Below are positions 18,465 through 27,597 of a stretch of 64,000 nt of DNA, piece after piece. Each line of letters opens with the position of its first letter. The first letter of the stretch is position 1. The notes beneath the pieces are model-generated. The model did not search any database. It was not told where the DNA came from and saw only the letters and a list, made by a program, of their open reading frames with translations. The stretch is from contig NZ_JAKILC010000021.1 of the NCBI RefSeq assembly GCF_023283845.1, positions 1 to 64,000 of the forward strand, in the 5' to 3' direction. The position numbers and the translations under genes are program-made. Origin of the DNA: Shewanella marinintestina. Its GTDB lineage: Bacteria > Pseudomonadota > Gammaproteobacteria > Enterobacterales > Shewanellaceae.

Positions 18465-18782
18465 AACTCACTCCATTTGCTATCTACTCGGTAACGCTTT
18501 ACTCATCACTAGAATAATCAGCTGAATAACAAACTCAGCACAGCATCACCGCAACCTTAATTAACTAAACACTAAGCCTAGCAGCAACCTAGAACAAGAC
18601 AATTTGCATTAAATTTTTATCATCACGACTTGTTAGGCTTTGATTTTGCTCAAACGATGCACTGCAATAAACATGTTTAGCCAGCGAGAGATAACTTACC
18701 CGCTTCAGAGGTAAGCAAATTCATAGATAATCATGTAAAATCGAGCTAAAGCTTACCTAATACCTTGTTGTCATAGTCAAAC
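18465..18782. other. Divergent intergenic region
   Basis: No gene is present between the phosphohexomutase and the pseudouridine synthase genes. Promoters for both are expected here; no defined motif is recognised. Confidence 0.45.
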
Positions 18783-19628
18783 ATGAACCCGTTGAAAATA
18801 GAAACCCATATCAAAGTCGAGTCGAACGAAGTTGATGCAGCGACTTTACTTGCTAATCAAACCCGTTTATCAAAGCAAGTGATTAAGCAGGCGATGCAAA
18901 AAGGCGCGGTATGGCATAGCCACGGTAAACAGACTAACCGCCTACGCCGAGCAAAAAAGCCATTAAAGGTCGGTGATGAACTGCACCTTTATTACAACCA
19001 AGCCGTGTTAGAAGAAACTATTACCGCACCCGAATTGTTATTTGATCAGGGGCAATACAGTATTTGGTATAAGCCATTTGGCGTACGTTGCCAAGGATCA
19101 AAATGGAGCGACCATACGACCATCAATCGCTTTGCAGAAACTCAACTTGAACCAGCACGCAGCGCTTATATCATTCATCGTCTTGATTTAGCAGCAACTG
19201 GACTTATCGTGCTCGGGCACAGTAAAAAGGTCACAGCTGCCATTGCACACTTATTTGAAACTCGCGCACTGGATAAATTTTACCAGGTCATTGTTGAGGG
19301 GCTGTTTCCTGAAGGCAATATCAGCATTGATAGTGATGTTGATAATAAATCGGCGTTATCCCATGCGCATATACTTGAGTACAACAGCGAGCTAAATCAG
19401 TCTAAGGTGCAAGTTAAAATCGAGTCTGGTCGTAAACACCAAATCCGCATTCATATGGCGAGTTTAGGCCACCCTGTTGTCGGTGATAGGCAACATGGTA
19501 ATGGCGGCGACAACACGCCTAACCTGCAATTAACCTCATGCCATTTAAGTTTTATTTGCCCCTTAACTGGCGAGCACAAAGTCTTTGAACTACCGCAAAG
19601 CTATCGCCCTGAGTTTCAACTCAATTAA
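18783..19628 (+). CDS. RluA-family RNA pseudouridine synthase
   Basis: This enzyme converts specific uridines in rRNA or tRNA to pseudouridine. The 281 residues show an N-terminal S4-like part (RLSKQVIKQAMQKGAV) and the catalytic RluA motif HRLDLAATGL, with Asp in HRLD as nucleophile, near residue 137. The C-terminal motif SGRKHQIRIHMASLGHPVVGD is also typical. The target base cannot be assigned from sequence; the YxxP loop reads YKPFGV. It is monocistronic, followed by a bidirectional terminator shared with the GST gene. Confidence 0.9.
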   Translation: MNPLKIETHIKVESNEVDAATLLANQTRLSKQVIKQAMQKGAVWHSHGKQTNRLRRAKKPLKVGDELHLYYNQAVLEETITAPELLFDQGQYSIWYKPFGVRCQGSKWSDHTTINRFAETQLEPARSAYIIHRLDLAATGLIVLGHSKKVTAAIAHLFETRALDKFYQVIVEGLFPEGNISIDSDVDNKSALSHAHILEYNSELNQSKVQVKIESGRKHQIRIHMASLGHPVVGDRQHGNGGDNTPNLQLTSCHLSFICPLTGEHKVFELPQSYRPEFQLN

Positions 19629-19655
19629 GTTCGATAGCTATTAGCGGTGTTACTC

Positions 19656-19684
19656 AAAGCCCACATAGTTTTGTGGGCTTTAAG
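19656..19684. terminator. Bidirectional terminator
   Basis: AAAGCCCACA pairs with TGTGGGCTTT around a short loop between two convergent genes. Confidence 0.75.
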
Positions 19685-19699
19685 TTGTAGCTTCAGACC

Positions 19700-20434
19700 T
19701 TATATACCGCCAAATACACTATCGCCATTACCCTCTAACCATAAAGGGTATTGCGCCATAACTTTGCTGAACATTGGGCTCTGTAAAAAGCCGTCCAGCC
19801 AGCTTCTTACTTTAGGGTAAGGTGATTGCAGGTACCATTGCCGCTCAACCCTAGCCATTTGTCGAATAAAAGGCATGATCGCAAGATCGGCAACACTAGC
19901 GGTATTGGCACATAAATATAGATTGCAGCTAAGTCTATCCTCTAGCATTTGCAAATAAACTTGGCACGAATTGCGATGCAGAACTAACTGGGTATCATGG
20001 TAGCGCTTAGCGCTACGGTATTGCTCTAAGCAAGTTTTAAACTCAGTATCAAACAGCGCCACTAGGCTATGCATGTCAGTCTGCTGACTATTATTTATAG
20101 CGTTGCTTTTATGTTGCTCGGTGTTAGCAACACTTAAAGCCTTAGCATTACGGCGAAGTAAATAATTACTTGAATCACTTTGCTCAAAAGACCACTGCAT
20201 GATCTCCAAGCTTTGCTCTAATACCTGCTTATTTTCCAGAACTAAAACAGGTACCGTACCTTTGGGCGAAGCCCGCAGCATTTGCGCAGGTTTTTGGCTC
20301 AATACAACTTCACGTAATCGCACCTTTTGTCCTGATGCAGCAATAGCTAAACGCGCACGCATCGCATATGGACAGTTTCTAAGCGAATACAAAATGGGCA
20401 AAGCAGAGAGGTTATGCATAGAGGATTGACTCAT
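19700..20434 (-). CDS. Glutathione S-transferase family protein
   Basis: The 244-residue cytosolic protein has an N-terminal thioredoxin-like GST fold. It carries the motif SLRNCPYAMRARLA near residues 18-31, a possible redox cysteine, the cis-Pro region GTVPVLVLE (about 59-67) and the following EQSLEIMQW. The helical C-terminal domain contains the conserved SVADLAIMPFIRQ. The CPYAxRAR motif is typical of omega/SspA-like GSTs with glutathione-dependent reductase or no known activity. Substrate is unknown. It is single, with its own 308-base upstream region. Confidence 0.82.
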   Translation of the reverse strand: MSQSSMHNLSALPILYSLRNCPYAMRARLAIAASGQKVRLREVVLSQKPAQMLRASPKGTVPVLVLENKQVLEQSLEIMQWSFEQSDSSNYLLRRNAKALSVANTEQHKSNAINNSQQTDMHSLVALFDTEFKTCLEQYRSAKRYHDTQLVLHRNSCQVYLQMLEDRLSCNLYLCANTASVADLAIMPFIRQMARVERQWYLQSPYPKVRSWLDGFLQSPMFSKVMAQYPLWLEGNGDSVFGGI

Positions 20435-20742
20435 TTATGAAAGTAATTGAGTTAACGGACTATTTATACCAAACCTTTACAAAATAAAGAAGTGTTCCGT
20501 TTGAAAGCTCATTCAACGTTCATCCATTTTACAAACAAGTTGTTTAAAAATAGCCATACTGCAAAAAAGAACATTGAGTAGAAATAAACAAGTTTAAGAG
20601 TTTAACGAACAAGGTCCGCGCTAATTAGGAGCTTGGCTTGTTTTTTGATTATGATAACTTTAGAGTGGCTTTACCCTGGTTAGCGCAGTAAACACCTTAT
20701 GTCGTTAACCGGAAATTATAATAAGAGTTAGCAGAGGATTTT
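20435..20742. other. Intergenic region GST / MscS-like
   Basis: The region between divergent genes has no coding potential seen. Near 20520-20560 it contains AT-rich sequence suitable for promoters, but no clear operator. Confidence 0.4.
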
Positions 20743-21591
20743 GTGGAACATCTAACCATTGCCGTCGATTTTTTATTAAACCATAAGCTATTGCTTACCG
20801 TGTTAATCATTGTTCTTATTTCGTTGATTAAACGCTTAGTGATCTCAAGAATTCGTGGTGATGTCGCTTTTTTAACTGAAGTGCAGCGTAAATGGATGTC
20901 GCGTACTAAAAACGGCACCTTTATTTTAATCATTGTGATTTTATTTATGCTCTGGCAAACAGAGATCAGTAAATTTGCTTTATCGGTAACGGCTATCGCC
21001 ATCGCCTTTGTTGTTGCCTCGAAAGAAATCATCTTGTGCTTTACCGGCTCGATACAAAGAGCAAGCTCACGTTCATTTGTGATTGGAGACTGGATTGAGG
21101 TGGGTAAAATATGTGGCGAGGTGATTGAACACAACCTAATGGCAACGGTTATTCAAGAAATTGACTTACACCACGGCCAATACCACTTCACCGGTAAAAC
21201 AGCCACCCTACCAAACAGCATGTTCTTTAGTTATGCGGTAAAAAACCTTAATTTTATGAAGCGCTATGTTTACCATGACTTCAACATCACAGTGGTTGAG
21301 TTTGTTAACTTGTATCCGCTATTTGCTGAGCTATATGAAAAAATAGAAGCACATTGTGAAGAGTTTAGTGAAGTTGCCAAGCGCTATAACAGCGTGATAG
21401 AAAAACATGCTGGTGTCGACTTACCAGGCGCAGAGCCGCACATCCACATTACCAGTGGCATTAACGGTGAGCAGTTTGTACATATTATGATTTTCTGCCC
21501 AACAGAACAGGCCATTCATTTAGAACAGTTGATCAGAGAAGACTTTATGATTGCCTACCATGAAGCTTTTGGCAAAGATGAGCGGGCTTAA
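20743..21591 (+). CDS. Small MscS-like mechanosensitive channel protein
   Basis: The 282-residue inner-membrane protein has two or three N-terminal helices (about 10-28, 60-75 and 78-100) and an MscS-type pore-and-beta region. The stretch ASSRSFVIGDWIEVG resembles the SFKIGDxIEV signature of MscS proteins, and LPNSMFFSYAVKNL corresponds to the conserved PN-s-f motif. It should open under membrane tension to release solutes. The GTG start has AGAGGA upstream. It is shorter at the C-terminus than some MscS homologues but appears complete. It is likely alone or co-transcribed with the next GNAT gene 31 bases on. Confidence 0.82.
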   Translation: MEHLTIAVDFLLNHKLLLTVLIIVLISLIKRLVISRIRGDVAFLTEVQRKWMSRTKNGTFILIIVILFMLWQTEISKFALSVTAIAIAFVVASKEIILCFTGSIQRASSRSFVIGDWIEVGKICGEVIEHNLMATVIQEIDLHHGQYHFTGKTATLPNSMFFSYAVKNLNFMKRYVYHDFNITVVEFVNLYPLFAELYEKIEAHCEEFSEVAKRYNSVIEKHAGVDLPGAEPHIHITSGINGEQFVHIMIFCPTEQAIHLEQLIREDFMIAYHEAFGKDERA

Positions 21592-21622
21592 TTAGCTCGA
21601 ATGAGTCACATCGAGCACTCGC

Positions 21623-22123
21623 TTGGGCATAACGGATATTATTCAAAAATGGAAACTCCAGAGTATGCCAAAGCCTTTCATAGCAGACTCTTATGAACCA
21701 CCGAAGAGCTTCGACAATCCTGTTTTTCACTTTAGAGTGCTTGAAGAGCAAGTTGCTGAATTAGATTTTGAAGCCGTAATGTCTAGCCAACAAAGACTGC
21801 AAGGTATTTTTGGTTCAGGCTCACCATGGCCCAAAAGTGATATGACTCTTGAAGAAAATATCGCTAGCCGAAAAGTCCATAAGCAAGAATTTGCATTACG
21901 ACAAGCTTTTGCTTATTCGGTGTTTAATAAGACAAAAAATAAATGCTTAGGCTCTGTTTATATTGACCCAAGCGATTCACCTAATTACCAATGTGTCGTC
22001 CATTTATGGATCCGTGATGATAGTATCGAGCTAGATCATGAGCTTTATCAAACGGTACGTAAATGGCTATTGGAGGAATGGCAATTTTCTAATGTAGCCT
22101 TTCCCGGACGATATTTTGAGTAG
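21623..22123 (+). CDS. GNAT-like N-acetyltransferase family protein
   Basis: The 166-residue protein resembles a group of GNAT-like proteins recognised by FRVLEEQVAELDFEAVMSS, LQGIFGSGSPWP and SVYIDPSD followed by a strand with LWIRDD. The canonical acetyl-CoA loop (Q/RxxGxG/A) is not obvious, so activity is uncertain. The ATG at 21665 (MPKPFIADS) is a plausible alternative start, since the first 14 residues align poorly with the family. It follows the MscS-like gene. Confidence 0.65.
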   Translation: MGITDIIQKWKLQSMPKPFIADSYEPPKSFDNPVFHFRVLEEQVAELDFEAVMSSQQRLQGIFGSGSPWPKSDMTLEENIASRKVHKQEFALRQAFAYSVFNKTKNKCLGSVYIDPSDSPNYQCVVHLWIRDDSIELDHELYQTVRKWLLEEWQFSNVAFPGRYFE

Positions 22124-22186
22124 CAAAAATCAACTAAAAAGGTTAGATCAACTGTCAGGTGTTAGTTACCAAGGAAGGATTGGTTC

Positions 22187-22705
22187 ATGTTTGCTAGTTT
22201 TATCAATAAGTTTGGTTCTACGCTATACGTCCAAATATGGGAGAATCGGATTAGAGTTATCGATGTAGAAACAAATAAGTGCTTTGATGAAAAACCGCTA
22301 CTGCAAATTGACATTCAAAAAAATGGCAAAAGGCAGGTCACTGCTTTTGGCAATGATGCTTACGTTAATCCGCTAAATCCTTTTACTCATCCAAGAGCGT
22401 TACTCAATGATTTTTTTATTGGGGAGCGCTTGCTTCAAGAGATCGTTAAAAAGCTTATTGGTAAAAAGTTCATCTCACTCGCCCCCGCAATCATTATTCA
22501 CCCAATGGAAAAAACGGAAGGAGGTCTCACCATGATTGAAATCAGAGCCTTTCGAGAAATGGCTTTGGGAGCTGGCGCAAGAGAAGTTGCAATCCACCAA
22601 GGTAAGGCGACATTAGCAGCAGGTTCAATAAATTTCAAAGATGTAGCAAAGCAAGAGCAAAACTTGGCTAGAAGTAGTTTGGTAATAAACAAACCTTTGC
22701 AGTAA
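22187..22705 (+). CDS. Half-length MreB-like (actin-fold) protein
   Basis: The 172 residues align by eye with the first ~155 residues of MreB: ALLNDFFIGERLLQEIVKKL (cf. DGVIADFFVTEKMLQHFIK) and IRAFREMALGAGAREVAIHQ (cf. IRESAQGAGAREVFLIEE). The protein stops where MreB continues into domain II. The nucleotide-phosphate motif DLGT is missing; the N-terminus reads STLYVQIWENR. It therefore cannot be a normal ATP-dependent filament former. It may cap or modulate MreB, or have a new role. An AAGGAAGG ribosome site precedes the ATG. Confidence 0.7.
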   Translation: MFASFINKFGSTLYVQIWENRIRVIDVETNKCFDEKPLLQIDIQKNGKRQVTAFGNDAYVNPLNPFTHPRALLNDFFIGERLLQEIVKKLIGKKFISLAPAIIIHPMEKTEGGLTMIEIRAFREMALGAGAREVAIHQGKATLAAGSINFKDVAKQEQNLARSSLVINKPLQ

Positions 22706-22770
22706 CAGACTTTTACAGTTTCAGTTGCCCCTATCAATTAGCAAGCTATTGACGAATTAAGTAGCGATGA

Positions 22771-22802
22771 TAAAAAAACGCAGTGCTAAATTGGCACTGC
22801 GC
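22771..22802 (-). terminator. Terminator after the amphi-Trp gene
   Basis: CGCAGTGC (22779-22786) pairs with GCACTGCG (22794-22801). On the minus strand it is followed by seven T residues, 25 bases beyond the amphi-Trp stop codon. Confidence 0.8.
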
Positions 22803-22826
22803 TTTATCTGTTTTAAATCTAATGTA

Positions 22827-23048
22827 TTAGTTTGACCACTTGATTTGAAACTCAATCTCTTCTTCTGAGTCGCCGCGTTCATGCTCGATACTGTAAACTG
22901 CACGCACTGGCACGTATATACGCTCACCAGCGATTTGAATTTCAAATTTTTCACCAGACTCAATCGTATCCGCTAGGCGCCTAAGCTTAGCCACGAACTC
23001 TTCATTACTATAAGTTTTCTCTATGTCTCTATCTGCTTTATCACTCAT
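22827..23048 (-). CDS. Amphi-Trp domain protein
   Basis: The 73-residue protein matches the small amphi-Trp domain family: an N-terminal helix (YSNEEFVAKLRRLADTIESG), a short beta segment, and the C-terminal strand EEEIEFQIKW that ends in the conserved Trp. Its molecular role is unknown. It lies just downstream of the lipocalin-like gene on the same strand (57 bases apart) and is followed by a clear terminator. Confidence 0.8.
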   Translation of the reverse strand: MSDKADRDIEKTYSNEEFVAKLRRLADTIESGEKFEIQIAGERIYVPVRAVYSIEHERGDSEEEIEFQIKWSN

Positions 23049-23105
23049 TTAAATATTCCCTATCGACTTGCTAATTAATACACTGAAAACAAAAAACACC
23101 CGCTT

Positions 23106-23552
23106 TCAATCCAGCTTCTGCCACACTTCAACCTCTTTAAGCTCACCCTCTTCAGTGCGCTCACTGTGCCACTTATCGCCCACAATACTATAGGTGAAAG
23201 CAAATGATACACCCGGTTTAACGCCAAAAGAATTGAGTTCAGGGTATTCGACATAGTCTTTAGCAGTAAAGGTATAACTCCCCGCCCCTGCGGCCCAAAA
23301 TTCGCTAACAGGCTTAGCATCTGTGCCAGTATTTTTCACCGTAGTGAAACTAAAATGCTGCGCAGATATTACTTTGATGGCACTTAGCTTTAAATCACTG
23401 TAATCAACCCATTGACCTTTTCCATCTAAGTACTTACCTGAAATAAGCTGCCAACTTCCAATAAATGGGTTTTCGCTAGCAATAGCCATTACCGTCATGA
23501 CTGACAGCAGTGAGAACCCAGCAATGATATTAATCAATATCCTGTTCAACAA
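23106..23552 (-). CDS. Exported lipocalin-like protein
   Basis: This 148-residue protein has an N-terminal signal peptide (about residues 1-26, ending AIASEN). It begins its mature part with NPFIGSWQLISG, the G-x-W start of lipocalin-like beta-barrels, and continues with alternating strands. Ligand and function are unknown. It is probably co-transcribed with the amphi-Trp gene. Confidence 0.65.
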   Translation of the reverse strand: MLNRILINIIAGFSLLSVMTVMAIASENPFIGSWQLISGKYLDGKGQWVDYSDLKLSAIKVISAQHFSFTTVKNTGTDAKPVSEFWAAGAGSYTFTAKDYVEYPELNSFGVKPGVSFAFTYSIVGDKWHSERTEEGELKEVEVWQKLD

Positions 23553-23923
23553 AATGCAAATTCCTTTTAATTTTAAATAATTTAAAGCCCAAACTTTATC
23601 GCAGAGTCTAAGCTAATGGCAAATTAGTTTGACCTTAGTAAACCGCTTTTCCAATTAGCTGTTACCAACAACTCCACCACACAAATAACCTGTTGATTAT
23701 GTTTAAATTCAATTCGATTATGCTATCTATGAACTTGACTCCAAGAGTTGTTCTAAATAAAAGTTGAATCATCTTTTTCTTTCTAGCTGTTATATCAATT
23801 GATATCACTACAGAAATAACACTTTTCATTATTTAATATTAGGATTAACGTAACTAACATTACTAAGCTATCTGAATAACACAATGGCTATTCGCTGGCG
23901 ACGGCCATTTAAAGGAGTTCATT
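23553..23923. other. Divergent intergenic region
   Basis: An AT-rich non-coding stretch separates the lipocalin-like gene from the DUF5993/DsbB-like pair. It likely holds promoters for both. The only site assigned is the AAAGGAG ribosome site at 23911-23917. Confidence 0.45.
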
Positions 23924-24079
23924 ATGATGACACTGCTCTTTGTTTTGTTTTTAATTGCGATGATATTCGCAGTTAACAATAAACGTACCCTAGGATTTTA
24001 TAGCTTTGCGATATCTCTCGTTGCCAGTATTTTTTGGTTTTTCCATCATGCTAGCGATACGTTAGCCATTTTATTATAG
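23924..24079 (+). CDS. DUF5993-type membrane microprotein
   Basis: A 51-residue protein starts at ATG with AAAGGAG six bases upstream. It begins MMTLLFVLFLIAMIFAV and contains a second hydrophobic segment (SFAISLVASIFWFF), so two membrane helices with a short basic loop are likely. This length and pattern fit DUF5993 proteins, which are commonly found directly before a DsbB-like gene, as here (8-base gap). It probably works with that protein, but its function is not known. Confidence 0.75.
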   Translation: MMTLLFVLFLIAMIFAVNNKRTLGFYSFAISLVASIFWFFHHASDTLAILL

Positions 24080-24087
24080 GTGATGAC

Positions 24088-24636
24088 ATGACAGAGCAAC
24101 TATCAAGACAATTGAATGCACTCGGTGCCATTGCTATCTCTTTAGTTCTGGGGTTTGGATTTTATGCGCAATTTGCAGCTGGAGAGCTGCCCTGCCCACT
24201 ATGTCTATTGCAGCGCGTAGGGTTTGTCGCAGTGATGTTTGGACTTATCTGTAATGTGATCTTTGGCCCTAGACCGGTTCATTATGCCATCATGATCTTT
24301 GCCGCTTTATTTGGCGCAGCTGTGGCGCTAAGGCAAGTGGCTTTGCATGTTATCCCAGGAACGCCTTTCTACGGCGATGCATTCTTCGCCTACCACTTTT
24401 ACACTTGGGCTTTTATCACCTTTAGTATTATTGTCTTTGGTACAACGGTGATGTTGTCATTTTCATCTCAATATCAACCCACACGCTTTCAACCATTAAG
24501 ATCTATGCCATTGTTAAACCGAATCGCCGTCTTTTCTGTATTGGCTGTAACGGCGCTTAATGCGGTGAGTACTTTTGCGGAATGTGGGCCATTTCAATGC
24601 CCCGATAACCCTGTGAGTTATTGGCTATTTAGTTAA
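24088..24636 (+). CDS. DsbB-family disulfide bond formation protein
   Basis: The 182-residue inner-membrane protein has about four helices and should pass electrons from a periplasmic thiol oxidase to quinone. The first redox pair is Cys36/Cys39 in PCPLCLLQR, the canonical DsbB motif including the quinone-site Arg. The second periplasmic loop has no cysteine; instead Cys166 and Cys171 (CGPFQC) lie after the last helix. It is thus a variant of the family, not the classical DsbB with its loop pair. It is coupled to the microprotein upstream and followed by a terminator. Confidence 0.85.
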   Translation: MTEQLSRQLNALGAIAISLVLGFGFYAQFAAGELPCPLCLLQRVGFVAVMFGLICNVIFGPRPVHYAIMIFAALFGAAVALRQVALHVIPGTPFYGDAFFAYHFYTWAFITFSIIVFGTTVMLSFSSQYQPTRFQPLRSMPLLNRIAVFSVLAVTALNAVSTFAECGPFQCPDNPVSYWLFS

Positions 24637-24665
24637 CTGTCACCACTATACCGGCATATATAAAC

Positions 24666-24700
24666 GAAAAAGACAGCAATTAATTGCTGTCTTTTTTATC
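24666..24700. terminator. Terminator between dsbB-like gene and oleD
   Basis: AAAAAGACAGCAATT pairs with AATTGCTGTCTTTTTT almost without loop. It has T-tracts on both strands and can end both convergent units. Confidence 0.85.
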
Positions 24701-24736
24701 ACAAGCCATCGTTAAGCCTGTGAAACTAAACCTCAG

Positions 24737-25864
24737 CTAATTCGGTTTGTTAAGGCTTGCCTTTAAATATTGCATCCCATCAGCAATACTCACTAACGCG
24801 CTATAACCAAGCTCTTGCTTAGCCGCGCTAATATCGAAATAGTGACTGGTTGACAGCTGACGCGCGACAAAGCGTGTCATGATTGGCTCATCTTTTTTAC
24901 CTAATAAACGATATACCGACTCAAGCACACAACCTGCGATATACGCCACCTGAGTTGGCACGCGTTTGCTTACAGGTGGCAAATTCTTGCACCCGAGGAT
25001 TTTATTTAGCATTGCCGCCATTGTTATAGGCTCATCATTACTGAGGTAATACGCTTTGCCCGCGCAAACCGCTTGAGTTGCCTTGTCACTTTCACTAAGC
25101 CTTAGTGCTGCCAATATGTGCGCATAAGCGGCGTTACCGACATAAATCGTGTCGACCAGCTTATCTTGCTTTCCCACAAGCTTTAACCTACCTTTTGCTG
25201 CTCGCTCTAACACTCGCGGCACAAGATGAGGATCATTCGGCCCCCAAATCAGATGCGGCCTTAATGCTGTAGTGCCAAGCTGCTTACCATTACTCAGTAA
25301 ATCCCCATTAGCAGCTAACATCATTTGTTCAGCTATCGCTTTAGACTCACCATAAAAATTTAAAAAATTAGCGGCATAAGGCGCCGACTCATCATTGCCA
25401 TTCTCGTCTACGCCAGCAAAGGTAACACTCGGTGTGCTGGTATAAACTAGATGAGCGATATTCGCTTGTTTACAAGCACTAATAATAAAGCGCGCGCCGT
25501 CAACATTGGGTGAATAATAGCTTTGCTTACAGCCCCACACTCCGGCTTTCGAAGCGACATGAAACACCAAATCGCAGCCTTGCATTGCGTTGCATAATGA
25601 TTGCTCATCGGCGATATCACCTTTAAGCATATTAACGCCCATCGTGCTCAATGCAGGATAATCACCACGGGCAAAACCGGTGACCTTAATGCCGGCAGCC
25701 AGCAAGCGCTCACAAATAGCTTGCCCTAAAAAGCCGCCTGCACCGGTAACAAACGCATGACTGATATTTTGCTTAAGCGCGGTTAATGCCACTTGCTCTT
25801 GAGGTAGAAAGTCATTAAGCGCTTTAGGCATAATAACCTCATCGGTTTGAACTGAAGCAGACAA
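24737..25864 (-). CDS. oleD: OleD, 2-alkyl-3-ketoalkanoate reductase
   Basis: This NADPH-dependent short-chain/extended dehydrogenase reduces the beta-keto acid made by OleA to a beta-hydroxy acid. The 375 residues contain the Rossmann motif VTGAGGFLGQAI (about residues 39-50) and the catalytic YGESKAIAEQ (YxxxK), with upstream VYTSTPSV supplying the Ser/Thr. It is the last gene of the oleABCD order, six bases from oleC. Length fits the family. Without the cluster it would be called an NAD-dependent epimerase/3-beta-HSD-like protein. Confidence 0.9.
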   Translation of the reverse strand: MSASVQTDEVIMPKALNDFLPQEQVALTALKQNISHAFVTGAGGFLGQAICERLLAAGIKVTGFARGDYPALSTMGVNMLKGDIADEQSLCNAMQGCDLVFHVASKAGVWGCKQSYYSPNVDGARFIISACKQANIAHLVYTSTPSVTFAGVDENGNDESAPYAANFLNFYGESKAIAEQMMLAANGDLLSNGKQLGTTALRPHLIWGPNDPHLVPRVLERAAKGRLKLVGKQDKLVDTIYVGNAAYAHILAALRLSESDKATQAVCAGKAYYLSNDEPITMAAMLNKILGCKNLPPVSKRVPTQVAYIAGCVLESVYRLLGKKDEPIMTRFVARQLSTSHYFDISAAKQELGYSALVSIADGMQYLKASLNKPN

Positions 25865-25870
25865 GATAAT

Positions 25871-27592
25871 TTATTCCTTAATTTGCTTTTGCGCCCAAAC
25901 TGCCAGTTTTTCTCTAAAAATCTTAGCGTTATGACGAATATCAACGGGAAAATCGGGGTGAATTAAGAATCGCTCAATCCCTTGGGTTTGCGGGTGTTGC
26001 TCGGCAATCGCTTTAAGTTCGCTATAAAGCACACCTGATAGTGAACAAGCAACTGACTGCTTAAGTTCAATGCAAATTAATGGCGTGACTTTGCCAGCAA
26101 CCACCACACCAACTAATGCGCTGCGCTTAACATCGCTATGGGTATTAAAGATCCGCTCACAAGGAATGGAGTAGTAACGCTTTGGCTGGTTATAAGTAGT
26201 CGGTATCGCATCGGCATCAACCCTGTGAGCTTTACGGCCGCACATCCACAATAAACCGTTATTATCTAGGTAGCCTAGATCACCCATTCGATGTCGAACA
26301 CTGCCATTATCTGCAATTTTAGCCACCTTAGTAGCACAATCACGTTGATAATAACTTGCACTCACCATCGGGCCTTTCACCACGATTTCGCCAATTTGAT
26401 TAATGGGCAAACATAGCTCGCTCTGCCACGTATTAATGGCTTGCTCGTCGATATCAATGATAGCGATTTCAACGCCATTAATAGCTCGGCCTACACAAAT
26501 ACCGCCGCCGTTATCCGTTATCGCCGTGGTGTCGAACAGTTCACTACTGGCCATTTTACTGATAGGTAGCGATTCAGTCGCGCCGTAAGAGTTAAGCACT
26601 TCAACATCGGCATTTAGCATTTTGCTAAAGCGTTGAATTGACGAAATTGTTGCTGGTGCTCCGGCTGAAATAACCCGTTTTATAAAAGGTAGCTTGTGAG
26701 ACTGTTGTTCACCCGCTTGGCCGAGACGCTCGATAAGCGCAGGGTTTACAAACATATTGCTGCATTGATATTTATCGATTGCGGCAAAGATAAACTCGGG
26801 GTTTGCGGTGATAGGCTTACTGGCATCCATATCTGGCACAATTGACGCCATGCCTAGTGCGGGGCCAAACAGTGAAAACAACGGGAATGTCGCTAAGTCG
26901 CGCTCGCCCGATCTGATTTGATAATCGTTTTTAAGCGCGCTAATTTGCGCTTCAAACATCTTATGTGAATACACCACACCTTTGGGTGTGCCAGTGCTAC
27001 CGCTGGTAAATAAGATGGCTGCCATTGCATCGCTATCGAGCCATTGCATGGCAAATGCTTGATTATCACCAGCTGAATTGGCCGCCAATACGTGCTCTAA
27101 ACTGGTTGCGCCAGTTAATGCGCCAACAAGTTTACCGCCACCGACATTAATCTGGAATTTAACGCTGGACTTACCCCAGCCAAATAAACGTCTAGCAATA
27201 TGGGCTTTAGGGATCCCGATAAATGCATCGGGTTTAGCCCCAGCAAAACATTGCTTTAGGTTTTTAACTCCCATGCCGGGATCAACTAAAATGGGGATAA
27301 TGCCAGCTTTAAACAATGCAAAGGTGAGACAGAAAAAGTCAATACTCGGCGTAACCATCAACACGGCTTTCATACCCGGTCTAAGACCATGATGCACCAG
27401 CGCTGCAGCAAGAGTGTCGCTCTTAGTATGCAGGGTTTGAAAGTCCATCTCTTGGTATTGCAGACTACTTACCGAATGGCCGTTCGATTGCTGGACAGCA
27501 ACCGCGAGTGATGTAGGGATCGTTTCTGCGGCACTAACTAAATGACGGCACAAATTTGCGCCGTCATTTTTTATATTGCTCTGACTTACCAT
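25871..27592 (-). CDS. oleC: OleC, beta-lactone synthetase
   Basis: This member of the AMP-forming acyl-CoA synthetase superfamily adenylates the beta-hydroxy acid and closes it to a beta-lactone in olefin synthesis. The 573 residues show the P-loop-like motif [18 protein letters not shown] (about 214-231), [12 protein letters not shown] as the A5-type motif and [19 protein letters not shown] near the hinge. A short C-terminal domain follows. It starts six bases before the oleB stop-side boundary and continues into oleD. Confidence 0.92.
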   Translation of the reverse strand: MVSQSNIKNDGANLCRHLVSAAETIPTSLAVAVQQSNGHSVSSLQYQEMDFQTLHTKSDTLAAALVHHGLRPGMKAVLMVTPSIDFFCLTFALFKAGIIPILVDPGMGVKNLKQCFAGAKPDAFIGIPKAHIARRLFGWGKSSVKFQINVGGGKLVGALTGATSLEHVLAANSAGDNQAFAMQWLDSDAMAAILFTSGSTGTPKGVVYSHKMFEAQISALKNDYQIRSGERDLATFPLFSLFGPALGMASIVPDMDASKPITANPEFIFAAIDKYQCSNMFVNPALIERLGQAGEQQSHKLPFIKRVISAGAPATISSIQRFSKMLNADVEVLNSYGATESLPISKMASSELFDTTAITDNGGGICVGRAINGVEIAIIDIDEQAINTWQSELCLPINQIGEIVVKGPMVSASYYQRDCATKVAKIADNGSVRHRMGDLGYLDNNGLLWMCGRKAHRVDADAIPTTYNQPKRYYSIPCERIFNTHSDVKRSALVGVVVAGKVTPLICIELKQSVACSLSGVLYSELKAIAEQHPQTQGIERFLIHPDFPVDIRHNAKIFREKLAVWAQKQIKE

Positions 27593-27597
27593 CGCGA

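Noticed and set aside
20697-21134. 145-codon minus-strand ORF
   Set aside because: Antisense shadow of the MscS-like gene, which has clear family motifs and a ribosome site.
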